A DNA stretch of 64,000 bases from Vibrio rumoiensis (GTDB lineage Bacteria > Pseudomonadota > Gammaproteobacteria > Enterobacterales > Vibrionaceae): contig NZ_AP018685.1 in the NCBI RefSeq assembly GCF_002218045.2, forward strand, positions 310,001 to 374,000. The letters run 5' to 3'. Position 1 is the stretch's first letter, and each line of letters starts with the position of its first letter. A model generated the notes under the pieces. That model worked only from the letters and a program-made list of their open reading frames with translations. It made no database searches and had not been told where the DNA came from. Both the position numbers and the translations under genes were made by a program. Below, in pieces: positions 45,102 to 53,960 of the stretch.

Positions 45102-45791
45102 TTATTTGGATAAACGATCTGTGAAAAACTGGTGACTTTTATCGATGTAATCTGAGTATTCTTCACCTTCAAGGCGGTATTTACACCAAGTTAAGTAGTT
45201 TTGGAAATAACCCACGGCTGAGTAAAAAATAATGGTGTAGCCTAAAACCTCTACACTTTCTTCTGCTGTTAGCTTTACTAATCTATCGTATCCATCTCCC
45301 AGTATTCCTTGCCAAAATGATCCCATGCCGAATAGGCGGGAAAAAACTAATAGCAATGCCATGCCTAAACATAAAGATAGAAAGTGACGGCTTCGGGTAA
45401 AATGAGCAAAAGTATGAATGGTTTGTTTGATATTTTTTGATGCGTACGCTATTGCCATCGCGGCAACAAATAAGGCTGGGTAAACCCAAAATCCGTGAAC
45501 AATAAGATCTAACAATTCATCAAACTCACGAATTAACATACAGGTAAAAAATCCCGTCACTAGTACACAAAAGTGTCGGATTGAAGACTCTTTTATAGCA
45601 ATATAACCAAAAGATAAAACCGTTAAAAATAGTAAGGTTTCTTGAAAATATTCAGTCAATGAATTTTCAGATAAGCCATTGTGTAGATAGATGAGATCAT
45701 AAGAAACAGCCAGCACCGGTAGAGCTACAAGTACAGCTAAAAAGAAGAATTGGCCAAAACCTTTGAGAATAAAACGCAGATCAGTAGACAT
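45102..45791 (-). CDS. Unidentified multi-pass membrane protein
   Basis: I do not recognise this protein. The ATG at 45791 has GGAG at good distance and gives 229 residues; an in-frame extension of 65 codons has no ribosome-binding site. There are about six hydrophobic segments (near 13-32, 49-68, 75-92, 96-114, 133-150 and 178-197). No signal peptide, no obvious catalytic motif; acidic and aromatic residues recur near helix ends (IREFDELLDL, AEESVEVLGY). It is convergent with thiQ and ends before phoH2's hairpin. Base composition resembles its neighbours, so it does not look recently acquired. Confidence 0.75.
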   Translation of the reverse strand: MSTDLRFILKGFGQFFFLAVLVALPVLAVSYDLIYLHNGLSENSLTEYFQETLLFLTVLSFGYIAIKESSIRHFCVLVTGFFTCMLIREFDELLDLIVHGFWVYPALFVAAMAIAYASKNIKQTIHTFAHFTRSRHFLSLCLGMALLLVFSRLFGMGSFWQGILGDGYDRLVKLTAEESVEVLGYTIIFYSAVGYFQNYLTWCKYRLEGEEYSDYIDKSHQFFTDRLSK

Positions 45792-45966
45792 AATCACTCC
45801 GAAAATAAAACTGCCGCTTAAAAATTTAATTCCATTTAGATTTGCAGTCCGTGTGTCGGCGGGAAGGGGGGCGATTCTATAAGTGATGGTGCTTGGCGGT
45901 CTAATATTTTTTGGTTTTATAAAATAAAGTTTAATAATAATCAGTTCTATTATTATTACTAGACAA

Positions 45967-45991
45967 TGACGGTGCATTGTGTGCACCGTCA
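45967..45991 (-). terminator. Perfect 10-bp inverted repeat after the PIN-PhoH gene
   Basis: TGACGGTGCA and TGCACCGTCA flank a 5-base loop, just after the PIN-PhoH stop. On the minus strand the following TTGTC is only weakly T-rich, so it may be a weak terminator or a protein-binding palindrome. Confidence 0.55.
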
Positions 45992-46018
45992 GAAGTGTGA
46001 GTGGTATTTATTTGATTG

Positions 46019-47434
46019 TTATAAGTTTTCTTCGGCAAATTCCGCTAAGCGGCTACGGACTACGCCATTTAAGTGGATGTTGGCGCTGCCTTCGAAGTTT
46101 TTAAAACGCTCAACCATATAGGTTAAACCAGAGGTCACCGGGGTTAAATAAGTGGAATCTATTTGGGCTAGATTACCTGAACAGACGATTTTGGTGCCTT
46201 CACCACAACGTGTGATGATGGTTTTGATTTGTGAGGCGGTTAAGTTTTGGCATTCGTCCAATAAGACAAAAGCATTTTGGATTGAGCGGCCACGCATAAA
46301 GTTGATGGATTTAAATTGAATATTGGCTTTATCGCAGATGTATTTTAGCGACCCTTCGGTGCAGTGATCATTTTTATGCAGCGCTTCTAAGGTATCGGTG
46401 ATCGCCGCAAGCCATGGCATCATTTTCTCTTCTTCAGTGCCGGGTAAGAAGCCGATCGCCTCGCCGATATCAGGGGTGTTACGAGTGACGATGATCTTAT
46501 CGAACATTTTCTTTTCGATGGTCATTTCTAATGCTGCTGCCATGGCTAACATGGTTTTACCACTCCCTGCAGCGCCGGTTAAAATCACCAGATCGATTTC
46601 AGGATCGAGTAAGGCATCCATCGCCATACCTTGATAAATATTTTTCGGGTAAATATCCCAAGCATGACGGTGTAGCAGACGCTCTCGGCTGAGATCTTTG
46701 ATTTTGGCTTTGGTCGGTTCAAGAGCTTCGACTCTGCCTGCAAAATCGCTATCTTCATCAATTAAATATTGGTTGATAAAGGTCGGTTCTAGCCCTTCAC
46801 GATCCACGGTATGAAATGTTTTACTGCCACAATTTTGGCTTTCAACTTGTTTAAAGTTATCCCAAAAGTTGCCTTGGTATTCATTAAACCCTTTGGTGAG
46901 AAATTGCACATCATCAATTAATTGGTCGGTGCGGTAGTCTTCGACAAATTGGACACCAGCGCCTTTGGCTCGCAAACGCATATTAATGTCTTTGGTGATC
47001 AATACGACTTCACGAGGAGCACGGCGGTTTTGCAGCGCAATCACACCATTTAAAATTCGATTATCGCCCGCCTTGTCAGCAAACGCTTTGTCGTTATCGG
47101 GGATGTCAAAATCGGCCAGAATCGAAATGGTCCCGGTAGATTGATGCTCTGTGGCTAACGGGATCCCTTGGGAGATTTCTTCAGGCGTCGCATCATGGAA
47201 AATCGCTTCCAGAGCTCGGATGGCCACTCGAGCATCGCGCGCGACATCGCGTTTGCTGTCTTTTATGCGATCCAGTTCTTCCAATACGGTCATTGGAATC
47301 ACGACATCGTGTTCTTGGAAAGAGTATATAGCGTGGGGTTCATGGAGCAGGATGTTGGTATCAAGGACAAAGATTTTTCGCGATGATTTATCGTGTGAGT
47401 TACGGCTGGTTAGCGTTCTGTCAGTCGAGCCCAT
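46019..47434 (-). CDS. PIN-domain and PhoH-like ATPase (PhoH2 type)
   Basis: Fusion of an amino-terminal PIN nuclease-like domain and a carboxyl PhoH ATPase. The ATG preceded by AAGGAGACGCT gives 471 residues. PIN acidic residues are visible in FVLDTNILL (Asp25), VLEELD (about 51-55), AGDNRILN (Asp124) and TKDINMR (Asp149). The ATPase has GAAGSGKT at 287-294 and Walker B LLDECQN at 391-397. Mycobacterial PhoH2 unwinds and cleaves RNA; that activity is inferred here. It is divergent from rapA and is not next to a toxin-antitoxin partner. Confidence 0.9.
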   Translation of the reverse strand: MGSTDRTLTSRNSHDKSSRKIFVLDTNILLHEPHAIYSFQEHDVVIPMTVLEELDRIKDSKRDVARDARVAIRALEAIFHDATPEEISQGIPLATEHQSTGTISILADFDIPDNDKAFADKAGDNRILNGVIALQNRRAPREVVLITKDINMRLRAKGAGVQFVEDYRTDQLIDDVQFLTKGFNEYQGNFWDNFKQVESQNCGSKTFHTVDREGLEPTFINQYLIDEDSDFAGRVEALEPTKAKIKDLSRERLLHRHAWDIYPKNIYQGMAMDALLDPEIDLVILTGAAGSGKTMLAMAAALEMTIEKKMFDKIIVTRNTPDIGEAIGFLPGTEEEKMMPWLAAITDTLEALHKNDHCTEGSLKYICDKANIQFKSINFMRGRSIQNAFVLLDECQNLTASQIKTIITRCGEGTKIVCSGNLAQIDSTYLTPVTSGLTYMVERFKNFEGSANIHLNGVVRSRLAEFAEENL

Positions 47435-47871
47435 AGCGTCTCCTTGTTCCGCGGTGCGGAAGGCTAGCAATGTTTGATTGCTATAGAGGCAGCTGGGAAC
47501 ATCCTGTTCCTATTTTTCGCTATCGAGAGTGTCGGTAGCGTGCTGCTACATAACGATCAAATCCTTTTCATTGATAAGCAACGATAGTTTTTTTAATCCA
47601 CAACTATCTGAATGCTTATGTTGAGTATATGAAAGATTTTTACTTTCATCCTTACTTTAGATCTCAAATATTGACAGTTTTATGTCAGTGTTAAATTTTC
47701 CCCCGAATCATGGTGATATATCCCTTATCATCAAGTAAGATGTGCGGCTTTTTGTTAATAGGTCTTTTCGCCTATTTAGATCAGGTTTGTGACGAATTTT
47801 TCTAAGAAAATAATGTCAGAAACCACTAAAATAGATTTCAATAAAGTTAGATTCATAAGGTAGTCGATTAC
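47435..47871. other. Divergent intergenic region PIN-PhoH/rapA
   Basis: 437 bases, A/T-rich, no credible gene on either strand. TTGACA at 47671 begins an inverted repeat TGACA/TGTCA (47672-47687), but the -10 candidates are only 14-15 bases away. AATAGG (47757-47762) and CCTATT (47771-47776) form a small hairpin nearer rapA. No confident promoter. Confidence 0.35.
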
Positions 47872-50796
47872 ATGGCATTTGCGTTAGGTCAGCGTTGGAT
47901 AAGTGATACAGAAAGCGATTTAGGATTAGGGACAGTGGTTGGGCTTGATGCTCGCACTGTGACTTTGATGTTTGCTGCATCAGAAGAAAACCGTTTATAT
48001 GCCCGTAATGATGCACCGATTACACGTGTTGTATTTAATGTTGGTGATGTGATTGAAAGCCAAGAAGGTTGGACATTAAAAGTTGAGCAAATCGGTGTTA
48101 AAGATGATGTGATCAGCTACATCGGAACTCGCCAAGATAATCAAGAAAGCGATGTCGTATTACGTGAGATTTTCTTAAATCACCAAATTCGCTTTAACAA
48201 GCCCCAAGACAAATTGTTCGCCGGTCAAATTGATCGCATGGATAACTTTGTATTGCGTTACAACGCACTTTCTAACCAATATCAACAACATAAAAGCCCA
48301 ATGCGTGGTTTATGTGGTATGCGCGCTGGATTGATTCCTCACCAGCTTTATATCGCTCATGAAGTTGGTCGCCGTCATGCACCTCGTGTTTTGCTTGCCG
48401 ATGAAGTCGGCCTAGGTAAAACCATTGAAGCGGGCATGATCATTCACCAGCAAGTATTGACTGGACGTTCTGAACGCATTTTGATTGTGGTACCAGAAAC
48501 ACTGCAGCACCAATGGTTAGTGGAGATGATGCGTCGTTTCAACTTACACTTTTCGGTGTTTGATGAAGAGCGCTGCCTAGAATCACAAGCGGATGCTTTG
48601 AATCCATTTGATACCCAGCAATATGTGTTATGTTCGTTAGATTTTTTGAAAAAGAATGAAAAACGTTTTAATCAAGCATTGGCTGCAGATTGGGATTTAT
48701 TGGTCGTCGATGAAGCGCATCACCTAGAGTGGAGTGTCGATGCACCGAGTCGTGAATATCAAATGATAGAAGGCTTAGCGGCGAAAATTGCCGGTGTACT
48801 TCTTCTTACTGCAACACCTGAACAGTTGGGCCATGAAAGTCACTTTGCTCGCTTGCGTCTGCTTGATTCTGATCGTTTCTTTGACTACGCCACTTTTGTT
48901 AAAGAAGAACAGCAATACGCGCCGGTTGCTGAAGCGGTAGCGAGCTTGGAATCGGGTAAGCCACTTACTAACGATCAAAAAAATAGCATCACTGAATTAT
49001 TGTCAGAGCAAGATGCCGAGCCATTATTTCGAATTTTAGATGGTTGCAGTTCACAAGCTGAATTTGATGTTGAACAGAAAACCTTAGCGCGCCAAGAATT
49101 GATTGATAACTTAATGGATCGCCACGGCACAGGGCGTATTTTGTTCCGTAATACTCGTGCCGCGATTCAAGGTTTCCCTGAGCGTCATGTACACATGTTA
49201 GAAATGCCAATGCCTGAGCAGTACACTCGAGCGATGCGCGTGTCTAAAATGATGGATGGCGATCTCCCTGAGCAAACTCAAGCTCTGAAAAACTTATATC
49301 CTGAAGAGATCTTGCAAGATCTGGAAGGCGATAAAACGTCATGGTGGACGTTTGATCCTCGCGTTACTTGGCTTATCGATAAAGTGATGGAAAAGCGTTC
49401 TGAGAAGATCTTAGTGATCGCCTCTCGCTCTTCTACTGCATTGCAATTAGAACAAGCTTTGCGTGAGCGTGAAGGCATTCGTGCTACCGTCTTCCATGAA
49501 GGTATGTCGATTCTAGAGCGTGATAAAGCCGCGGCGTATTTTGCACAAGAAGAAGGTGGAGCACAGGTACTGATTTGTTCGGAAATTGGCTCTGAAGGGC
49601 GTAACTTCCAGTTTGCTAATCAGTTAGTGATGTTCGACTTGCCATTCAATCCAGATCTACTCGAGCAACGTATTGGTCGTTTAGACCGGATTGGCCAAAC
49701 GCGCGATATCGAAATTTTTGTGCCGCATTTAGAAAATTCGGCTCAGTCGATTTTGGCTCATTGGTATCACCAAGGTTTGAACGCATTTGCAGAAACTTGT
49801 CCAACTGGCCGTGCCGTGTATGATGAATATTCGGCAGCCTTAATTGCCATGCTAGCGTCTGGTGATATGAGTGAGTTAGAGCATTTAGTTGAGCACTCAG
49901 CCGCGCTCAATAAACAGTTGAAATCTAAGCTAGAGCAAGGGCGCGACCGTTTGCTAGAAATTCACTCTAACGGTGGTGAAAAAGCGCAGAAAATCACGGA
50001 AACTATCGCCAGCGGTGATAATGATACCAATCTTGTTACTTTTGCCCTTGGTCTATTCGATACCATTGGCTTAAACCAAGACGATAAAGGTGAGAATGCT
50101 TTGGTGGTAACGCCATCTGAGCACATGATGGTGCCAAGCTACCCAGGTTTGCCTTATGAAGGGGCGACCATTACGTTTGATCGTGATACGGCGCTGTCGC
50201 GTGAAGATATGCACTTTATGAGCTGGGAGCACCCGATGATTCAAGGTGGCATTGATTTGCTGCTCAGTGAGAATGTCGGCACCAATGCGGTTTCTTTACT
50301 AAAGAATAAAGCGCTACCCGTTGGCACTATGTTCTTAGAGTTAGTGTACCTAGTGGATGCGCAAGCGCCGAAACGCAGTGGGATTAACCAATTCCTACCG
50401 AAAACCCCGATTCGTTTATTGATGGATGCCAAAGGTAATGAGCTTTCAGAGCAAGTACCGTTTGATACCTTTAACCGCCAACTTAGCCCGATTAACCGTC
50501 ATATGGCGAGTAAAGTGGCCAGTTCGGTGCAAGATCAGATCCATGCGTTAATTGAAAGTGCTGAGCAAGCAGTATTGCCAAAATTGGATGAAGTGCGCCA
50601 AAGTGCTAAATCAGAAATGCAGCAAAAGCTTAACTCTGAATTAGAACGTTTACTGGCACTTAAAGCCGTCAATCCAAACATTCGTGATGAAGAAATTAGT
50701 GCGATTGAAACGCAAATCGAAACGCTATCAGGTTACATCGAAACCGCGCAATTGCAGCTTGATTCTCTGCGTTTGATCGTCGTTGCTCATCAGTAA
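47872..50796 (+). CDS. rapA: RNA polymerase-associated ATPase RapA (HepA)
   Basis: SWI2/SNF2-family translocase that binds RNA polymerase and promotes its recycling. It has 974 residues (E. coli 968). The amino end (MAFALGQRWISDTESDLGLG) forms the Tudor-like domains. Helicase motif I is LLADEVGLGKTIEAG near 175-190, motif II is VVDEAHHLEW near 279, and motif VI is QRIGRLDRIGQ near 600. The rest is the RapA-specific carboxyl region. AAGGTAGTCGATTAC precedes the ATG. rluA follows, as in E. coli. Confidence 0.97.
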   Translation: MAFALGQRWISDTESDLGLGTVVGLDARTVTLMFAASEENRLYARNDAPITRVVFNVGDVIESQEGWTLKVEQIGVKDDVISYIGTRQDNQESDVVLREIFLNHQIRFNKPQDKLFAGQIDRMDNFVLRYNALSNQYQQHKSPMRGLCGMRAGLIPHQLYIAHEVGRRHAPRVLLADEVGLGKTIEAGMIIHQQVLTGRSERILIVVPETLQHQWLVEMMRRFNLHFSVFDEERCLESQADALNPFDTQQYVLCSLDFLKKNEKRFNQALAADWDLLVVDEAHHLEWSVDAPSREYQMIEGLAAKIAGVLLLTATPEQLGHESHFARLRLLDSDRFFDYATFVKEEQQYAPVAEAVASLESGKPLTNDQKNSITELLSEQDAEPLFRILDGCSSQAEFDVEQKTLARQELIDNLMDRHGTGRILFRNTRAAIQGFPERHVHMLEMPMPEQYTRAMRVSKMMDGDLPEQTQALKNLYPEEILQDLEGDKTSWWTFDPRVTWLIDKVMEKRSEKILVIASRSSTALQLEQALREREGIRATVFHEGMSILERDKAAAYFAQEEGGAQVLICSEIGSEGRNFQFANQLVMFDLPFNPDLLEQRIGRLDRIGQTRDIEIFVPHLENSAQSILAHWYHQGLNAFAETCPTGRAVYDEYSAALIAMLASGDMSELEHLVEHSAALNKQLKSKLEQGRDRLLEIHSNGGEKAQKITETIASGDNDTNLVTFALGLFDTIGLNQDDKGENALVVTPSEHMMVPSYPGLPYEGATITFDRDTALSREDMHFMSWEHPMIQGGIDLLLSENVGTNAVSLLKNKALPVGTMFLELVYLVDAQAPKRSGINQFLPKTPIRLLMDAKGNELSEQVPFDTFNRQLSPINRHMASKVASSVQDQIHALIESAEQAVLPKLDEVRQSAKSEMQQKLNSELERLLALKAVNPNIRDEEISAIETQIETLSGYIETAQLQLDSLRLIVVAHQ

Positions 50797-50804
50797 AAAA
50801 GCAG

Positions 50805-50832
50805 TCCCTAGTTCCTAGTTTTTAGTCCCTAG
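50805..50832. repeat. Four degenerate CTAG heptamers, inverted to the next array
   Basis: TCCCTAG, TTCCTAG, TTTTTAG and TCCCTAG follow one another without gaps. On the minus strand they read CTAGGGA, CTAAAAA, CTAGGAA and CTAGGGA, the same unit type as the array at 50916 but in opposite orientation. Confidence 0.85.
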
Positions 50833-50862
50833 AGGTTAACTTCTAGGAGCAGGGATGTTTTT
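50826..50862 (+). terminator. Candidate rapA terminator
   Basis: CCTAGA (50828-50833) pairs with TCTAGG (50842-50847), with a TCCC/GGGA outer pairing and then TGTTTTT. The stem grows out of the last heptamer. Moderate to weak intrinsic terminator. Confidence 0.4.
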
Positions 50863-50915
50863 ATATATTTTATTTGCTAGCTTTCCATCCTGAATATTAT
50901 TCCTTGAACTATTTC

Positions 50916-51006
50916 CTAGAGACTAGAGACTAGAGACTAGAGACTAGAGACTAGAGACTAGAGACTAGAGACTAGGAACCAGGAACTATAACCCAGAAAC
51001 CAGGAA
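50916..51006. repeat. Thirteen-unit heptamer array running into the rluA ribosome-binding site
   Basis: Eight perfect CTAGAGA copies (50916-50971) continue in exact 7-bp phase as CTAGGAA, CCAGGAA, CTATAAC, CCAGAAA and CCAGGAA (ending 51006). The AGGAA of the last unit is the apparent rluA Shine-Dalgarno, seven bases before its ATG. Confidence 0.93.
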
Positions 51007-51013
51007 CCTTTTC

Positions 51014-51751
51014 ATGGCTTTACTTGAATACCTCCCACCGACCGATCCTTGGACGGAGATCGTCTATCAAGATGAACATATTTTGGTGGCTAATAAGCCG
51101 GCGGGGTTGTTGTCGGTTCCTGGACGCTTGGCAGAGCATTACGACAGTATTTGGAGCCGATTACGTGAGAGCTACCCCAATATTGAAGTGGTGCATCGTT
51201 TAGATATGGCGACCTCTGGTTTGATGTTATTTGCATTAACGAAAGAAGCCGAACGACATATTAAAAAGCAGTTCCAATATCGTCTCACCCATAAAATTTA
51301 TTATGCACGCGTATGGGGACATGTTGAACAAGACCAAGGTGAAATCGATTTACCGTTAATTTGTGATTGGCCGAATCGCCCAAGACAAAAAGTGTGTCAT
51401 CAAGATGGCAAACCGTCGTTAACCCGTTATCAAGTGGTGGCGCGAGAAGAGCAGACTACCATCGTTCGCTTACTACCGATCACAGGACGATCACACCAGT
51501 TACGGGTACACATGATGGCGTTAGGCTACCCAATTGTTGGCGATGAATTCTATGCGACTCAAGAGGCCCTAGAGTATTCCGAACGGCTGCAATTGCATTC
51601 TGCTGAGCTGAGTTTCTATCACCCTAAAGATAATCAATTAGCGACGGCGTTTGTTGAGTGTGATTTTTATCCCGATGTGAGCGCGCAAATTTTGCAACAC
51701 TTTTCGGCTGAACCAGAGTTGCCAGATTATAAAACTTTGGTATCGTCGTAA
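51014..51751 (+). CDS. rluA: Dual-specificity 23S rRNA/tRNA pseudouridine synthase RluA
   Basis: Makes pseudouridine at position 746 of 23S rRNA and position 32 of several tRNAs. The catalytic motif VHRLDMATSGLMLFAL puts the nucleophile at Asp64, as in E. coli. It has 245 residues; no S4 domain, as expected for RluA. TGRSHQLRVHMMALGYPIVGD near 158-178 is the conserved carboxyl motif. The AGGAA ribosome-binding site is part of a heptamer repeat. It follows rapA. Confidence 0.94.
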   Translation: MALLEYLPPTDPWTEIVYQDEHILVANKPAGLLSVPGRLAEHYDSIWSRLRESYPNIEVVHRLDMATSGLMLFALTKEAERHIKKQFQYRLTHKIYYARVWGHVEQDQGEIDLPLICDWPNRPRQKVCHQDGKPSLTRYQVVAREEQTTIVRLLPITGRSHQLRVHMMALGYPIVGDEFYATQEALEYSERLQLHSAELSFYHPKDNQLATAFVECDFYPDVSAQILQHFSAEPELPDYKTLVSS

Positions 51752-51798
51752 TTTGAACTTGATGGTTTATACCCACTTTTGGCCGAAAAGGACTTCTT

Positions 51799-52785
51799 AT
51801 GCCGATAGCCCCAATGCATTTACCCAGTAAACCGACCGTGGTTTTTCTCGACCATGCGACCATTCCTGAGCACATTTCAGTTCCGAACTTAACCTTTGAG
51901 CATCAATGGCAGCAGTTTGATTTAACGCCTGCAGATAAAGTCGTGGAACGTATTAAGTCCGCCGATATTGTGATCACCAATAAAGTACAATTGACGGCAG
52001 ATGTGTTAGCTCAAGCACCTAAATTGAAGATGATTGCGGTCGCGGCAACGGGCACGAATAATGTGGATGTAGACTACTGCCGTGAGCATGGGATTGTGGT
52101 GACTAATGTGCAAGGTTACGGTACGCGTTCAGTGCCGGAACATGTGATTGCCATGATGTTTGCTTTAAAGCGAAACCTAGTGGGCTATCATCAAGATATT
52201 GCCGCAGGAGAATGGCAAAAGCAGAAGCAATTTTGTTTCTTTACTCATCCTATCACCGATGTCGCCGGCTCAACCCTTGGCATTATTGGCAGTGGCAGTT
52301 TAGGGCAAGCAGTGGGCGTATTAGCTAAAGCGATTGGTATGCATGTCGTGTTTGCCGAACGAAAAGGGGTCACTCCGGCTCGTCCCGGTTATATGGCATT
52401 TGATAAAGTGATTGAAACTTCGGATGTGCTCACGCTCCATTGCCCATTAACCGCTGACAGTGAAAACTTGATCGCCATGCCACAGTTCCAAGCAATGAAA
52501 AGCAGTGCGGTGTTAATCAATGCGGGAAGAGGTGGCTTAGTGAATGAGTCGGACTTGATTGAAGCTTTGAAGACCAAGCAAATCGCTGGCGCAGGATGTG
52601 ATGTCTTTACTCAAGAGCCTGCTGATGAGTCGAATCCGCTTATTGCTAATATGGACTTACCGAACTTACTTCTCACGCCACATGTTGCGTGGGGGAGCCA
52701 TTCTTCTATTCAGGCGCTGTGTAATATCTTGATGGATAATATTGAAAAATACCAACAAGGTGTGGAGCAAAATCGAGTTTGCTAA
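51799..52785 (+). CDS. D-2-hydroxyacid dehydrogenase, NAD(P)-dependent
   Basis: Oxidoreductase of 328 residues of the D-isomer-specific 2-hydroxyacid dehydrogenase family. The nucleotide loop is GSGSLGQ at 164-170; the catalytic triad is Arg244 (NAGRGG), Glu273 (QEP) and His295 (TPHVAW). The sequence resembles glycerate/hydroxypyruvate reductases more than lactate or phosphoglycerate dehydrogenases (no ACT domain). The exact substrate cannot be fixed. AAAGGACTTCTT precedes the ATG; it lies 47 bases after rluA. Confidence 0.88.
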   Translation: MPIAPMHLPSKPTVVFLDHATIPEHISVPNLTFEHQWQQFDLTPADKVVERIKSADIVITNKVQLTADVLAQAPKLKMIAVAATGTNNVDVDYCREHGIVVTNVQGYGTRSVPEHVIAMMFALKRNLVGYHQDIAAGEWQKQKQFCFFTHPITDVAGSTLGIIGSGSLGQAVGVLAKAIGMHVVFAERKGVTPARPGYMAFDKVIETSDVLTLHCPLTADSENLIAMPQFQAMKSSAVLINAGRGGLVNESDLIEALKTKQIAGAGCDVFTQEPADESNPLIANMDLPNLLLTPHVAWGSHSSIQALCNILMDNIEKYQQGVEQNRVC

Positions 52786-52801
52786 CGATTTAGCTTATTC
52801 T

Positions 52802-53794
52802 TTAAGGCAATAATCCGACTTCTTTATAATAACGAATCGCGCCCGGATGGAGTGGCGCAGATATGCCATCTTTAATCATATTTTCTTTTTTTAATGTCGC
52901 GAATGCTGGGTGTAAACGCTTAAAGGTATCAAAGTTTTCAAATACCGCTTTAGTGATGTTGTACGCCACATCATCGGGCATACGTTTATCGGTAAACACT
53001 ACCGATAATGTACCAAAGGTTTTGATATCTTTATCGTTGTTTGGGTAGAGATTGGCCGGAATACTGGTGTTGGCATAATAGGACGTATCATTAACGAGTT
53101 GATCGATTTTAGGGCCCGTAACCGGAATCAACCTAGCCTGACAAGCGGTGGTCGCTTCTTTGATCGAGGCATTAGGGTTGCCAAGAATTGAGACAAAGGC
53201 ATCAATCTGATTATCACATAACGCTTGGGCTCGGCTTGCTCCAGTAAACTCTGTCGCCAAAGAGAAGCTTTTTGACGACCATCCAAACTGCTTCATAATT
53301 CGCTCCATCGTGGCGCGATCGCCTGATCCTTTATTACCAATATTGACCCTTTTTCCTGCTAAATCTGCGACGGTTTTGATGTTTGAATCATTACGGACAA
53401 TTAAATTAAACGGTTCGCTATGTAGAGAGAATAGGGTCCTCATATTGGTATAAGGTGAACTTGGCGTGAATTCACTACTACCTTGATAAGCTAGATATTG
53501 CCAGTCTGATTGAGCAATACTGACATCATTTTTGCCAAGCCTAACTTGATTAATATTATCAACAGAACCGGCAGAGGATTCGACGGAGCAACGAATATGA
53601 TGTTGCAAACGTCCTTTATTGATTAGCTTACAGATGGAGCTCCCCGCCGGATAATAAACGCCCGTTACGGCACCCGTTGCGATGGTAATGTAGGTTTTAT
53701 TCTCTTCAGCTTGGACTGCTACTGTTGAAGTTATGAGTAAGGTAGCGAGCAGTAATGTATAGATGTGTTGAAAATAGGATGAAGGGGTAAGCAT
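52802..53794 (-). CDS. TAXI-family TRAP solute-binding protein (no transporter nearby)
   Basis: Exported binding protein of 330 residues with a signal peptide ending near residue 29 (AVQA). YITIATGAVTGVYYPAGSSI and SVESSAGSVDNINQVRLGKND are the TAXI signatures; KRVNIGNKGSGDRATMERI lies mid-protein. TAXI proteins normally deliver substrates such as glutamate to a fused TRAP DctQM permease, but no permease gene adjoins. Its partner must be elsewhere, or it acts in sensing. It is convergent with the dehydrogenase, 16 bases apart. Confidence 0.87.
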   Translation of the reverse strand: MLTPSSYFQHIYTLLLATLLITSTVAVQAEENKTYITIATGAVTGVYYPAGSSICKLINKGRLQHHIRCSVESSAGSVDNINQVRLGKNDVSIAQSDWQYLAYQGSSEFTPSSPYTNMRTLFSLHSEPFNLIVRNDSNIKTVADLAGKRVNIGNKGSGDRATMERIMKQFGWSSKSFSLATEFTGASRAQALCDNQIDAFVSILGNPNASIKEATTACQARLIPVTGPKIDQLVNDTSYYANTSIPANLYPNNDKDIKTFGTLSVVFTDKRMPDDVAYNITKAVFENFDTFKRLHPAFATLKKENMIKDGISAPLHPGAIRYYKEVGLLP

Positions 53795-53824
53795 GGCGTA
53801 TTCCTTAAGGCCAATAATGCGAGA

Positions 53825-53846
53825 AAATGGCGATCCTTCGCCATTT
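53825..53846 (-). terminator. Perfect 9-bp hairpin upstream of the TAXI gene
   Basis: AAATGGCGA and TCGCCATTT flank loop TCCT. On the minus strand it is followed by TTCTCG. It lies 31 bases before the TAXI start, so it is either a terminator insulating it from argR or a leader hairpin. Confidence 0.5.
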
Positions 53847-53960
53847 ACTACCTAGACCAGTATAGCCGAGTCTTATTGAGAAGTTGGTAGATTGTGAATA
53901 AGCATACTGATAATAAGTGTTTAAAGTATAGGGAATGTTAATTTTTTATATGAAAAGTGA

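Noticed and set aside
45792..45986. Amino-terminal extension of the unknown membrane protein
   Set aside because: No ribosome-binding site at the far start, and it would run into the perfect inverted repeat; GGAG precedes the ATG at 45791.
50916..51008. Heptamer array as a CRISPR
   Set aside because: Units are 7 bp, head to tail, with no spacers and no cas genes.
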